DNA from: Frigoribacterium sp. SL97
GTDB lineage: Bacteria > Actinomycetota > Actinomycetes > Actinomycetales > Microbacteriaceae
Assembly: GCF_026625765.1 (NCBI RefSeq)
Contig: NZ_CP113062.1
Location: 310,001-374,000 of the forward strand
Direction of reading: 5' to 3'
Length of the DNA stretch: 64,000 nucleotides
The notes beneath the pieces were generated by a model. That model saw only the letters and a program-made list of their open reading frames with translations, was not told where the DNA came from and searched no databases. Shown here piece after piece: positions 25,300 to 34,500 of this stretch (the stretch's first letter is position 1; each line of letters begins with the position of its first letter). The position numbers and the translations under genes are program-made.

Positions 25300-27036
25300 A
25301 TGACACGCCTCTTCAACGATCCGGGCGACTTCGCCGACGAGATGATCGACGGCTTCGTGGCCGCCAACCAGCGCTGGGTGCGACGGGTGCACGGCGGCGT
25401 GGTCCGGGCGACCCGCTCGGCCCCCGGCAGCGTGGCGCTCGTCGTCGGCGGTGGCTCGGGTCACTACCCGGCCTTCGGCGGACTCGTCGGGCAGGGGCTC
25501 GCCCACGGCGCCGCGCTCGGCAACCTCTTCGCCTCGCCCTCGTGGCAGCAGGTCAGGTCGGTGGCGAAGTCGGCCCAGAACGGCGGCGGCGTCCTGCTGA
25601 GCTACGGCAACTACGCCGGTGACGTCCTCAACTTCGACAAGGCCCAGCAGAAGCTGATCGACGAGGGCATCGAGACCCGGACGGTCGCCGTCACCGACGA
25701 CATCTCGAGCGCGTCGATCGCCGACAAGCACAAGCGTCGTGGCATCGCCGGCGACCTCACCGTCTTCAAGTCCGCCGCGGCCGCCGCCGAGGAGGGCGCC
25801 GACCTCGACGACGTCGTCCGCGTCGCCGTCAAGGCGAACGAACGCACCCGCAGCGTCGGCGTGGCGTTCTCGGGCTGCTCGCTGCCGGGGGCCGACGAAC
25901 CGCTCTTCACCGTGCCCGAGGGTCGCATGGCCGTCGGCATGGGCATCCACGGCGAGCCCGGCATCGGCGAGACCGACGTCCCCACGGCGGACGGCCTCGC
26001 CGAGCTGCTCGTCGAGGCGTTGCTCGCGAGCGACGAACTGCCCGACGGGGTCGACGAGGCACGCGGACGCAAGGTGGCCGTCCTGCTCAACGGACTCGGC
26101 TCGGTCAAGTACGAAGAACTCTTCGTCGTCTACGCCCGGGTCGACGCCCTGCTGCGCGAGGCGGGCGTCGAGGTCGTCGAGCCCGAGGTCGGCGAGCTCG
26201 TCACGAGCTTCGACATGGCCGGCGTCTCGCTGACCCTGTTCTGGCTCGACGACGAGCTCGAGCGCCTCTGGGCGGCCCCGGTCGACGCACCCGCCTACAA
26301 GAAGGGCTCCGTCGACGTCGCGTCGCGGGCGGACGACGCCGAGCAGGAGGCGCGGGTCGCCATCGCGATCCCGCCCGCGACCCCGGCGTCCCGGCAGGCC
26401 GCCCAGCTGGTGCTGAGCGCCCTCGAGGCGGTGCAGGCCACGGTCGAGGAGAACGTCGACGAGCTCGGACGCATCGACGCCGTCGCCGGGGACGGCGACC
26501 ACGGCATCGGCATGCAGCGCGGGGTCCACGCCGCCGTCGCCGCCGCCCGCGAGGCCGTGCTCGCCGGTGCGGGGGCGGGCACCGTCCTCGACCTCGCCGG
26601 CGACGCCTGGTCCGATCGGGCCGGGGGCACCTCCGGAGCCCTCTGGGGTGCCGCCCTCGCGAGCCTCGGCGCGGCCGTGGGCGACGAGGCGGCCCCGGAC
26701 CGCGCCTCCGTGTCCCGCGGCGTCTCCGCCGCGACCGAGGCGATCCTCGAGTTCGGCGCCACGGTCGGCGACAAGACCATGGTCGACGTGCTCGTCCCCT
26801 TCGACGCGGCCCTCTCCGCGGCGGTCGACGACGGGGCCGACCTCGCCACGGCCTGGGCCACCGCGGCCGAGGTCGCCGTGACGGCGGCCGCGGCGACGGC
26901 CGACCTCCTGCCCAAGATGGGCCGCGCCCGGCCGCACGCCGAGAAGAGCCTCGGCACGCCCGACGCCGGCGCCACCTCGCTCGGGCTCATCACGCGGGCC
27001 GTCGGACGCGTCCTCGCGCCGCAGCCCGCCGCGTGA
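25300..27036 (+). CDS. lerK: DhaKL-type kinase, probable L-erythrulose kinase
   Basis: 578 residues. The N-terminal DhaK domain (1 to about 330) carries GGGSGHYPAFGGLVG and GMGIHGEPGI. H217 corresponds to the histidine that holds the ketone substrate covalently. The C-terminal DhaL domain (about 365-575) carries the ATP/Mg motif IDAVAGDGDHGIGM and GGTSGALWG. Single-chain ATP-dependent members act on dihydroxyacetone, D- or L-erythrulose. The neighbouring isomerases and the TIM-barrel/PGDH_C pair point to L-erythrulose (LerK). An exact dispersed repeat (26345-26358) encodes QEARVAI in the linker between the two domains. Confidence 0.82.
   Translation: MTRLFNDPGDFADEMIDGFVAANQRWVRRVHGGVVRATRSAPGSVALVVGGGSGHYPAFGGLVGQGLAHGAALGNLFASPSWQQVRSVAKSAQNGGGVLLSYGNYAGDVLNFDKAQQKLIDEGIETRTVAVTDDISSASIADKHKRRGIAGDLTVFKSAAAAAEEGADLDDVVRVAVKANERTRSVGVAFSGCSLPGADEPLFTVPEGRMAVGMGIHGEPGIGETDVPTADGLAELLVEALLASDELPDGVDEARGRKVAVLLNGLGSVKYEELFVVYARVDALLREAGVEVVEPEVGELVTSFDMAGVSLTLFWLDDELERLWAAPVDAPAYKKGSVDVASRADDAEQEARVAIAIPPATPASRQAAQLVLSALEAVQATVEENVDELGRIDAVAGDGDHGIGMQRGVHAAVAAAREAVLAGAGAGTVLDLAGDAWSDRAGGTSGALWGAALASLGAAVGDEAAPDRASVSRGVSAATEAILEFGATVGDKTMVDVLVPFDAALSAAVDDGADLATAWATAAEVAVTAAAATADLLPKMGRARPHAEKSLGTPDAGATSLGLITRAVGRVLAPQPAA
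26345..26358 (+). repeat. Dispersed repeat, exact copy in the DhaK-DhaL linker
   Basis: In-frame sense copy, read as QEARVAI. It occupies the flexible inter-domain linker of the kinase. Confidence 0.8.
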
Positions 27037-27072
27037 CCCCTCCCCCTCACACCCTCCACGAAAGGCACCACC

Positions 27073-27561
27073 ATGGCTGACCAGCTGCGCATCGTCGTCG
27101 GATCGGACGACGCCGGGTACGACTACAAAGAGGTCCTCAAGAAGGACCTCGAGGCGAACGACGGCGTGGCGAGCGTCACCGACGTCGGGGTCGCCGCCGA
27201 CGGCCACACCGCCTACCCGCACGTCGCCGTCGAGGCGGCCCGCATGGTCGCCGACGGCCGCGCCGACCGCGCGATCCTGATCTGCGGCACCGGGCTCGGC
27301 GTCGCCATCGCGGCCAACAAGGTGCCCGGCATCCGGGCGGTGACCGCGCACGACACGTTCTCGGTCGAACGCGCCGTCCTCTCGAACGACGCCCAGGTGC
27401 TCTGCATGGGCCAGCGCGTGATCGGCGTCGAGCTCATGCGCCGCCTGGCGAAGGAGTTCCTCACCTACCGCTTCGACACCTCGAGCGCCTCGGCCGAGAA
27501 GGTCGCGGCCATCTGTGGCTACGACGGGTCGGGCGAGCGCGTCGGCATCGACGCGGCGTGA
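27073..27561 (+). CDS. eryI: RpiB-family isomerase, probable D-erythrulose-4-phosphate isomerase
   Basis: 162 residues with AAAGG upstream. RpiB/LacAB fold: VVGSDDAGYDYKEVLKKDL at the N-terminus, and the catalytic-site region RAILICGTGLGVAIAANKVPGIRA with C71 as the likely base. In erythritol and apionate clusters this paralogue of ribose-5-phosphate isomerase B converts D-erythrulose-4-phosphate to D-erythrose-4-phosphate. The next gene starts within its stop codon (GTGA overlap). Confidence 0.82.
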   Translation: MADQLRIVVGSDDAGYDYKEVLKKDLEANDGVASVTDVGVAADGHTAYPHVAVEAARMVADGRADRAILICGTGLGVAIAANKVPGIRAVTAHDTFSVERAVLSNDAQVLCMGQRVIGVELMRRLAKEFLTYRFDTSSASAEKVAAICGYDGSGERVGIDAA

Positions 27562-28427
27562 GCGATCCGGTGACCGCCCCCGTCCGGCCCTCCCCGGCCC
27601 GCTTCACGATCGGGGTGAGCCTCAAGATGTACTTCTCGCACGCGAGGACCCTCGCGTGGAGCACCGAGGTGGCCGAGATCGCGCGGCGCCACCCGGCCGT
27701 CCGGCGGGGCGTCGTCGACCTGTTCGTCGTGCCGACGTTCCCGTCGCTCGTCCCCGTGCAGGAGGCGCTGGCCGGCACCTCGGTCCGCCTCGGTGCCCAG
27801 GACCTCGCGACCGACGACTCGGGCGCCTTCACGGGCGAGGTGAGCGGCGCCGAGCTGGCCGAGATCGGCTGCACCCTCGCCGAGATCGGCCACGCCGAAC
27901 GGCGGACGCTCTTCCACGAGGACGACGCGGTCGTCGCGGCCAAGACGGCGGCGGCGCTGCGCCACGGCATCACTCCGCTGCTCTGCGTGGGCGAGGCCGA
28001 CGAGACGTCGCCCGCCCTCGCCGCGCTCGAGGTGACGCAGCAGATCGACCTCGCCCTGGCGGCAGCCGACGAGGCCCGCCTCCCGGGTGCCCTCGTCGTG
28101 GCGTACGAGCCGCTCTGGGCGATCGGCGCACCGGTGCCGGCGTCCGCGGGCCACATCACCGCGGTGGTCGCGGCCGTCGAGGACCACCTCGCCGGGCTGG
28201 CCGATCGCGCCGGCAGCCGGGTGATCTACGGCGGCAGCGCCGGTCCGGGGCTGCTGACCGGTCTGGGCGGCCAGGTCCGTGGGCTGTTCCTCGGTCGCTT
28301 CGCCCACGACGCCTCCGCGGTGGAGCGCATCCTCGACGAGGCGCTCGCACTCGCGCTCGATGAGGCACCCGCACTCGACGAGACGCCGGCCCCCGACGCC
28401 GCACGCCGGGACGAGGTGGCCTCGTGA
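27558..28427 (+). CDS. lerI: Triosephosphate-isomerase-like, probable L-erythrulose-1-phosphate isomerase
   Basis: 289 residues from GTG 27558, overlapping the previous stop by four bases. The TPI catalytic residues are present: K in GVSLKMYFS, H in IGHAERR, and E in VVAYEPLWAIG, with the phosphate loop IYGGSAGPG. The sequence differs from glycolytic TPI (start GVSLKMYF instead of GNWKM) and fits the EryH/LerI group. That group interconverts L-erythrulose-1-phosphate and D-erythrulose-4-phosphate. The C-terminus has about 25 extra residues of Leu/Asp/Ala/Pro repeats (ALDEAPALDETPAPD). Confidence 0.8.
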   Translation: MSDPVTAPVRPSPARFTIGVSLKMYFSHARTLAWSTEVAEIARRHPAVRRGVVDLFVVPTFPSLVPVQEALAGTSVRLGAQDLATDDSGAFTGEVSGAELAEIGCTLAEIGHAERRTLFHEDDAVVAAKTAAALRHGITPLLCVGEADETSPALAALEVTQQIDLALAAADEARLPGALVVAYEPLWAIGAPVPASAGHITAVVAAVEDHLAGLADRAGSRVIYGGSAGPGLLTGLGGQVRGLFLGRFAHDASAVERILDEALALALDEAPALDETPAPDAARRDEVAS

Positions 28428-29233
28428 TCGGCCTCAGCACCTACGCGTACTTCTGGCGGGGCAGCGACCTCGTCCCGCAGCCGATGACGCTCGACGACAT
28501 GCTGCGTGACACGGCCGCGCAGGGCGTCCGGCTGTTCCAGATCTGCGACTACGAGGCCCTGACCGGCTACACCGACGAGCAGCTCGCCGCGCTGCGCGAC
28601 CTCGCCGACGAGCTCGGGCTGACGCTCGAACTCGGCACCCGGGGCACCGGGCCGACCGTCCTGCGGACGTGGCTGCGCCTCGCCGTCGCGTTGCGCGCCT
28701 CCTTGGTCCGCAGCATGTGGACGGCGGGCGACGACCGTCCCGACGCGGCCGAGACCGAGCGCCGGCTGCGCGAGGTGCTGCCCGAGTACGAGGAGGCGGG
28801 GGTCACCCTCGCCCTCGAGACCTACGAGCAGGTCGGTTCGACCGAGCTCGTGGCCGTCGTGCGGGCGGTCGCCAGCCCGCGGCTCGGCATCGTGCTCGAC
28901 CCGGCCAACACCGTCGCGAACCTGGAGCACCCGGCCGACGTGACCGCGCGCTGCCTGCCGTTCGTCGCCAACTGGCACGTCAAGGACTTCGCCTTCTCAC
29001 GGAAGGACGGCTGGGTCGGCTTCGCGCTCACCAGCACGCCCCTCGGCGAGGGCCGCCTCGACTACGACGGCATCCGTGCCGCGCTCGACGCCCGCGACGG
29101 CGGCACCAGCCCCGTCAACCAGGTCGTCGAGCACTGGCTGCCCTGGCAGGGCGATCCCGAGACCACCACGCGGCTCGAAGCCGAGTGGACGACACGAACC
29201 ATCTCTGAACTAAGGAGCAAGAACAATGACTGA
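28424..29233 (+). CDS. oiaC: Xylose-isomerase-like TIM barrel, probable 3-oxo-isoapionate decarboxylase
   Basis: 269 residues from GTG 28424, overlapping the previous gene by four bases. It is an AP-endonuclease-2/xylose-isomerase barrel. Metal ligands are visible as E in LALETYEQVGS, D in IVLDPANTVAN, H in NWHVKDFAF and E in QVVEHWLPWQ. In the decarboxylative branch of D-apionate catabolism the enzyme OiaC, of this fold, turns 3-oxo-isoapionate into L-erythrulose. The flanking ApnO-like and LerK-like genes support that. An isomerase/epimerase role is the alternative. Confidence 0.7.
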   Translation: MIGLSTYAYFWRGSDLVPQPMTLDDMLRDTAAQGVRLFQICDYEALTGYTDEQLAALRDLADELGLTLELGTRGTGPTVLRTWLRLAVALRASLVRSMWTAGDDRPDAAETERRLREVLPEYEEAGVTLALETYEQVGSTELVAVVRAVASPRLGIVLDPANTVANLEHPADVTARCLPFVANWHVKDFAFSRKDGWVGFALTSTPLGEGRLDYDGIRAALDARDGGTSPVNQVVEHWLPWQGDPETTTRLEAEWTTRTISELRSKNND

Positions 29234-30146
29234 CACCCTCGACACGACCGCCCCCGAGAGCACCGTCACGTACGCCGACGGCCAGGGCTCGTCCGACGTC
29301 ACCGTCGCCGTCATCGGCGCCGGCGGCAAGATGGGCCAGCGCGTCTCGAACAACCTCGCCAAGAGCGCGTACACGACCCTCTACAGCGAGGCGTCGCCCG
29401 CCGGCGTCGAGCTGATCGAGTCGCTCGGCCGCTCGGTCACCGCGACCGACGTGGCCGTGGCGGACGCCGACGTGGTCATCCTGGCCGTGCCCGACGTGGT
29501 GCTCGGCAAGGTCTCCGAGCAGGTCGTCCCGGCGATGAAGACCGGCGCCGTCATCCTCACCCTCGACCCCGCGGCCGCGTACGCGGGCCTGCTCGCCGTG
29601 CGCGAGGACATCCACTACGCGGTGGCGCACCCCTGCCACCCCAGCGTGTTCCTCGAGCGCACCACGAAGGAGGAGTGGGCCGACACCTTCGGTGGCGTGG
29701 CCGCCCCGCAGGAGGTCGTCGCCGCGCTCGAGGGCGTGGCCGAGGACTCGCCCGTCCGCGAGCTCATGACGCAGGTCATCTCGACGATCTACGCACCCGT
29801 CATCGCCGTGCACTACGTGACGGTCAAGCAGCTGGCCGTGCTCGAGCCGACCTTGGTCGAGACGATGGCCTGCATGATCGGGGCGTTCCTGAAGGAGGCG
29901 CTCGAGGAGACCGTCGACGGCGTCGGGGTCCCCTACGAGGCCGCTCGCGCGATGCTCTACGGCCACACCTGGATCGCGCTGACGAACGGCCTGCGCGGCT
30001 CGAACCCGTTCAGCGACGCCTGCCACATCGCCATGGACTACGGCCGCGAGTCGATCGTCCGCGACGACTGGAAGAAGATCTTCGACGACAGCCAGCTCGA
30101 CTCGGTCATCGCGCGCATGCTGAAGATCGACGCCGTCCGCCGCTAG
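29226..30146 (+). CDS. apnO: PGDH_C-family NAD-dependent enzyme, probable D-apionate oxidoisomerase
   Basis: 306 residues, ATG 29226, with AAGGAGC upstream, overlapping the TIM-barrel gene by eight bases. The Rossmann motif VAVIGAGGKMGQRVSNNL is near residue 23. The C-terminal helical domain has VAHPCHPSVFLERTTKEEW, APVIAVHYVTVKQLAVLEPTLVET and AMLYGHTWIALTNGLRGSNPFSDAC, the phosphogluconate-dehydrogenase C-terminal type (PGDH_C) found in ApnO. ApnO oxidises and rearranges D-apionate to 3-oxo-isoapionate. It is the last gene of the operon; a repeat palindrome follows. Confidence 0.75.
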   Translation: MTDTLDTTAPESTVTYADGQGSSDVTVAVIGAGGKMGQRVSNNLAKSAYTTLYSEASPAGVELIESLGRSVTATDVAVADADVVILAVPDVVLGKVSEQVVPAMKTGAVILTLDPAAAYAGLLAVREDIHYAVAHPCHPSVFLERTTKEEWADTFGGVAAPQEVVAALEGVAEDSPVRELMTQVISTIYAPVIAVHYVTVKQLAVLEPTLVETMACMIGAFLKEALEETVDGVGVPYEAARAMLYGHTWIALTNGLRGSNPFSDACHIAMDYGRESIVRDDWKKIFDDSQLDSVIARMLKIDAVRR

Positions 30147-30159
30147 GCCGCGACGCCGG

Positions 30160-30203
30160 GAACGCAGGAGGCGCGGGTCGCGTGACCCGCGCCTCCTGCG
30201 TTC
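30160..30203. repeat. Perfect 20-bp palindrome of paired dispersed repeats
   Basis: GAACGCAGGAGGCGCGGGTC (30160-30179) and its exact complement (30184-30203) flank the loop GCGT. Starting 14 bases after the apnO-like stop, it can form a very stable RNA hairpin and is a likely transcription terminator. It is near-identical to the element after aqpZ. Confidence 0.9.
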
Positions 30204-30304
30204 TCGCGTGGTGCGGTGGTCGCCCGGGCCGACCGCCGGGACGACGCCCGTGTCAGGATCGGGTGACCTGCCGCGGCGAGCGGCGACGACGAGGGGATGC
30301 GCGG

Positions 30305-30616
30305 ATGGCCGACACGGACGAGATCGTGCACGTGGTGTTGGTCGAGTGGGCCGAGGGGGCCCCGGCCGACGTGGCCGAGCAGGCGACGCGGCTGTCGACC
30401 GAGCACCTGACCGGCATCGACGGCGTGCTGTCGGTGTCGAGTGGCGAGAGCTTCAGCCCCGAGCAGCTCGAGGCCGGCTTCGACTGGATGCTCGTGGTGC
30501 GCTTCCGTGACGCCGCGGCCCGCGACGGCTACCTGCCGCACCCCTCGCACCAGCCGGTGGCGAGCTACCTCGGCGACGCGTCCGCCCGGGTCGTCGTCTT
30601 CGACGTCGCGGCCTGA
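30305..30616 (+). CDS. Dabb-family (stress-responsive A/B barrel) protein
   Basis: 103 residues from ATG 30305. The opening IVHVVLVEWAEGAPADVAEQ, then LSVSSGESFSPEQLEAGFDW, MLVVRFRDAAARDGYLPHP and ARVVVFDV fit the dimeric alpha/beta-barrel Dabb family. Members are small monooxygenase-like or stress proteins; the substrate is unknown. Single gene after the apionate-type operon, beyond the palindrome. Confidence 0.75.
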   Translation: MADTDEIVHVVLVEWAEGAPADVAEQATRLSTEHLTGIDGVLSVSSGESFSPEQLEAGFDWMLVVRFRDAAARDGYLPHPSHQPVASYLGDASARVVVFDVAA

Positions 30617-30789
30617 CGCCTGGCCCAGGAGGCGCGGTTCGGCTGACCGGCGCCCGTGCCGACGAGGAACGCCGAGGCGAGGGCGGCCACGATCAGGAGC
30701 ATCCCGACGGTGTGGTCGGCCGTGAAGAAGACGACCAGGGCGATCGTGGTCAGGGCGAGCGGGGCGAGGGCGCGGAGCCAGTTCGTCAC
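30565..30789 (-). CDS. Small two-TM membrane protein, C-terminus overlapping the Dabb gene
   Basis: 74 residues if started at GTG 30789 (VTNWLRALAPLALTTIALVV). Two hydrophobic spans (LALTTIALVVFFTA and VGMLLIVAALASAFLVGTGAG) are followed by a hydrophilic tail. The tail starts in a variant dispersed repeat near 30627 and runs 52 bases into the 3' end of the Dabb gene. The hydrophobic core looks real. The tail may have been added when a repeat destroyed an older stop codon. Confidence 0.45.
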   Translation of the reverse strand: MTNWLRALAPLALTTIALVVFFTADHTVGMLLIVAALASAFLVGTGAGQPNRASWARRQAATSKTTTRADASPR

Positions 30790-30925
30790 GAGAAGCACTG
30801 CTCCTTCATCTCGGTACTGATCGGTCGGGAAAACGCTAGGACGCTCGCGCCGGTCGATGCCAGTCGATTGACGTGATGCCCAGGAACACCGCTCCATTCG
30901 CGATCGCACGACGTCGATCCGGCGG

Positions 30926-30931
30926 TAGGTT
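30926..30931 (+). promoter_or_regulatory. Candidate leaderless -10 (TAGGTT)
   Basis: Six bases separate the hexamer from ATG 30938, and no ribosome-binding site is present. Confidence 0.45.
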
Positions 30932-30937
30932 CACCTC

Positions 30938-31369
30938 ATGAAGGTCCTCGCCGGCATCGTCACCGCGCTGCTCGTGGTGTCGGTGCTGCTGGTGCTCGCG
31001 GTGCGGGCCGACCCGGACGTGCCGCTCGTGCTGTCGGGGTCCGACGCGCGCCTCCCGTACTGCACGACCTACGAGCCGGTGATCGTGGCCGACCTCACGA
31101 CGGAGACCCTCCCGGCCTGTGCACCGCACGGGGTCGAGCTGCGCTTCCCCGACGGCTTCGTCATCGACCTGCCCGACGAGCCCGGCGCCGGCGGACGCCC
31201 CTCGGATCGCTACGACTACGGCTACGTCGACGTCGGGGCGTTCGGCATGTACGCGTCCCGGGCCGACCACGCCTGCGAGGACGTCGAGCAGTGGGGCACA
31301 CCCGAAGCCATCCGCCGCGTCACCGAGGCCTTCGGCGACGACTACGCCTGCGTGCCCGACAACGACTGA
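30938..31369 (+). CDS. Small exported or membrane-anchored protein, unknown
   Basis: 143 residues. An N-terminal membrane/signal segment (VLAGIVTALLVVSVLLVLAV) is followed by an extracytoplasmic domain with four cysteines (LPYCTTYEP, LPACAPHG, DHACEDVE and DYACVPDND), probably in two disulfides. I do not recognise the family. It precedes the giant surface protein gene in the same direction, 161 bases away. Confidence 0.6.
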   Translation: MKVLAGIVTALLVVSVLLVLAVRADPDVPLVLSGSDARLPYCTTYEPVIVADLTTETLPACAPHGVELRFPDGFVIDLPDEPGAGGRPSDRYDYGYVDVGAFGMYASRADHACEDVEQWGTPEAIRRVTEAFGDDYACVPDND

Positions 31370-31530
31370 CCCCCTCCTTACTGGGGGTACCGGGCCGATT
31401 GTCGCGCCCTCGACCATCTCGATACTGTTCGGTATCCAGATGAACCACCGTGTGGAGGTGGTGCCGGGCTCACCCGTCGTCTCCGTCTGGCGCGCTCCCG
31501 AAGCGCTCGACCGTCGAGGACACCCCCGCC

Positions 31531-34500
31531 ATGGCTTCATCCTTCCCTGCCCGCCTGCGCCCGCTCGGCACCCGTGCCCGCGCGGTCCTCCGCCCCCGCC
31601 TCCTGCTCCGGGCAGTCGTCCTCGCCCTGGTCGTCGTCACCGCGGCCGTCCTGCTCGAACTGCTCGCCCTGCTCATCGTCGGTCTGATCACCGGCGACGT
31701 CACCCAGGCCTCGGGTTCGGCCCTGGTCACGACGTCGTTCGTGGTGCGAGCCGTCCAGTACGGCGTCGCCGCACTCACCGTCGTCACGGCCGTCCTGGCG
31801 GTCTCGTCGACGATCTCGCAGTCGACCGCCGGGGGTCGACGCACCCTGCGTCGGGGTCTGACGCACGCGCTCCGGTCGCTGCCGCGCCTCCTCGCGGTCG
31901 AGCTGCTGCTCGTGCTCGCCGTCCTGGTCGGGGCGCTCGTCGCCCTGCCCCTCAGCCTGGGCGCCCTGGTCACGGCGGGGGTGCTGCGACTGCGGTCCGC
32001 CCCGCGTCGGACGATCCGCCGCACGCTGCTCCTCGCGATCCCCTTCGCGCCGGTGCTCGTCGCGGTGGGCCTGACGATCACGGCCCTGCCGGCGTCCCTG
32101 TCGCACCCGGACTCGCTGCGGTCGCTGCTCCGCCGGGCGGTCACCACGCTCCGGACCCGCACCGCAGCCGTGGTGGGACTCGTCGTCGCGGTCGGCGCGG
32201 TGTCGACCGCCCTGACCGCCCTCGGGGAGGTGGTCCTCGCGGCCCCCACCGCCACGACGGCGCAGACCTCACTCGGCACGCTCGCCCTCGTCGGCCTCGT
32301 CGCCCTGTTCCTCGTCGTCGTCGGCAGCGTCTTCGCCGTCCTGCTCCCCCTCGACGACGTGCGCGTCGACCGACGCGGCGGTCCTCGGGTCCCGGGGCGC
32401 CTGACCGGTGTCCTGCGTCACCCGTGGACGAAGGCGAGCCCGATCGCCGTCGTCACGATCGTCGCCCTGATGGTGCCGTTCATGCCCGCCGTCAGCGCCT
32501 CCGCGGCCGAGGCCCCCGTCACCTCGTCGACCGGTCCGGCCGACCTGCCGACCACGGCTCCCGCCGTCACCCCGCAGCCGACGTCGGGACCCGCCGCCGC
32601 GGCGACGAGCCCCACCGACGCCGCCGCACCCGCCCCCGCACCCGCACCCGCGCCTGCTGCCGCACCGACGGTCCCCACCCCGGCCGCGCCTCCTGCACCG
32701 GCCGCCGCGCCGGCACCGGCACCCGCGCCGGCCCCGTCGGTCGCCCGGGCCGCCCCGGCCCCGATCGCCACCACCGTCGACGTGCTGCAGCTGGGCGTGG
32801 CCACGCTCGGCGAGGACCAGGAGTTCGCGATCGACGTCGCGGCCGAGGGCACGACCGACGAACCCACCGGCACCGTCGAGGTCTTCCGCGACGACCACGA
32901 CCCCGCGACGGAGGACGTGGAGGTCACGGACTTCGACCTGGCCGACTCGGCCTTCCCCTTCTTCCTCCCGACCAAGGAGCTCGGGAGCACCTCGGTCGAC
33001 CTGCGCTTCGTGTACGTCCCGGCCGACGCGACCTACGCCGGCAGCGAGCAGACCGTCACCGCCGACTTCCAGCGCGCGCGTCTCGACTACGACTACCGGG
33101 CGGTCCACTCGCCGTCGGACTCGATCACGTTCGGTGACGAGCACACCGTGACCTTCTCGTTCACCAGCGACGCCGACGGCGACGGCTTCGTGCTCGAGAT
33201 GATCGACCAGCGCTCCGGCCCCGTCGCGTCGACCCCGTTCTCGGTCATCGACGGGAAGGCGACCGTCGTCGTCGACCTCACGGGCAAGCTCAAGGCGGGC
33301 CACCACGACTTCATCTTCGAGGTGCCCGACACCGACAGCCACTACGGCACCGGCTCCGAGTTCTCGGGCGTCGACGTCGCCCTCGCCGACACCGTCACCG
33401 ACCTGACGCTTCAGACGCCCTCGCCCGTGGTCGGCGACTCCGTCGGACTCGTCGCCGACGTGCGCACCGCCGACGGCTCGAAGGTCACCGGAGGCGCGGT
33501 GACCTTCTCCCTCGACGGCCGCGTCGTCCGCAGCGTCGACGTCTCGAACGGGCAGGCGTACCTGAGCTACACCGGGGCCACGGTCGCCGGGACGTACGAC
33601 TGGCGGGCCGAGTACAGCGGCCTCGCGGGCTCGGCCCGCTCGTCGAAGGACTCCGACTCGCAGGTCGTCGCGAAGCGCTGGCCGCAACACCAGCCCTGGA
33701 CCTGGTCGGGTGACCCCGCCGCCGGGACGGCTCACCTCGACTCCTCCTACGTGCCCGTCCGCGGTCTGCCCGCGCCGACCGGTGCGATCACGGTGACGAG
33801 CGAGGACCGGGTCGTCGGGCGCGGCACCGTCGCCGCCGACGGCAGTGCCCACGTCCCGGTGGCCGTGCTCGAGGGCATCCACTCGAACCGGATCGAGTAC
33901 GCCGGCGACCAGACCTGGCTCGGGGTGACCTACGTGGTCGCGCAGCCCACCGCCCCCGTCCTCGACCCGACGGTGACCCTCACGGCACCGACGACCGCGA
34001 CCCTGGACTCGACCACCCGGCTCACCGCGACCATCGGCGGCGCCCCCGCCTACGCGGTGGACAGCCTCTCGGTCTACCGTGCCCTGCCCGGGGGCACGGC
34101 CGAGCTCGTCGACCGGGTCGACCTCGCCGGCGGCCTGACGGGCACCCTCGACGTCGTCGAGCGGCAGCCCGGCGCGTGGCGGTACACGGCCGTCGCACGC
34201 TTCGCCTCGGTGGTGGGCGTCGAGCCGATCACGTCCGCGCCGGCCGTCACGACCTGGTCGGCACCGCCCGCCCCGCAGCTCGCCCTGACCGTCGGCGACG
34301 GCCCCCACGTCGCCGGGGTCGCCGTCCCGGTGACCGTCACCGCGAGCGCCCTTCCCGGCGGAGGCTTCGGCATCCCGGCCGGGACCGAGGCCACGGTGGC
34401 CGTGGTCGCCGGTGACAGCCGGACCCGGCTCGGCACCGTGACGCTGTCCCCCGTGGGTACGGTCCTGTCCGGCACGCTCGACGTCACCCGCCCGTTCGGC

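Noticed and set aside
25036..27351. 771-codon minus-strand frame over the kinase gene
   Set aside because: Antisense to the DhaKL kinase; no motifs.
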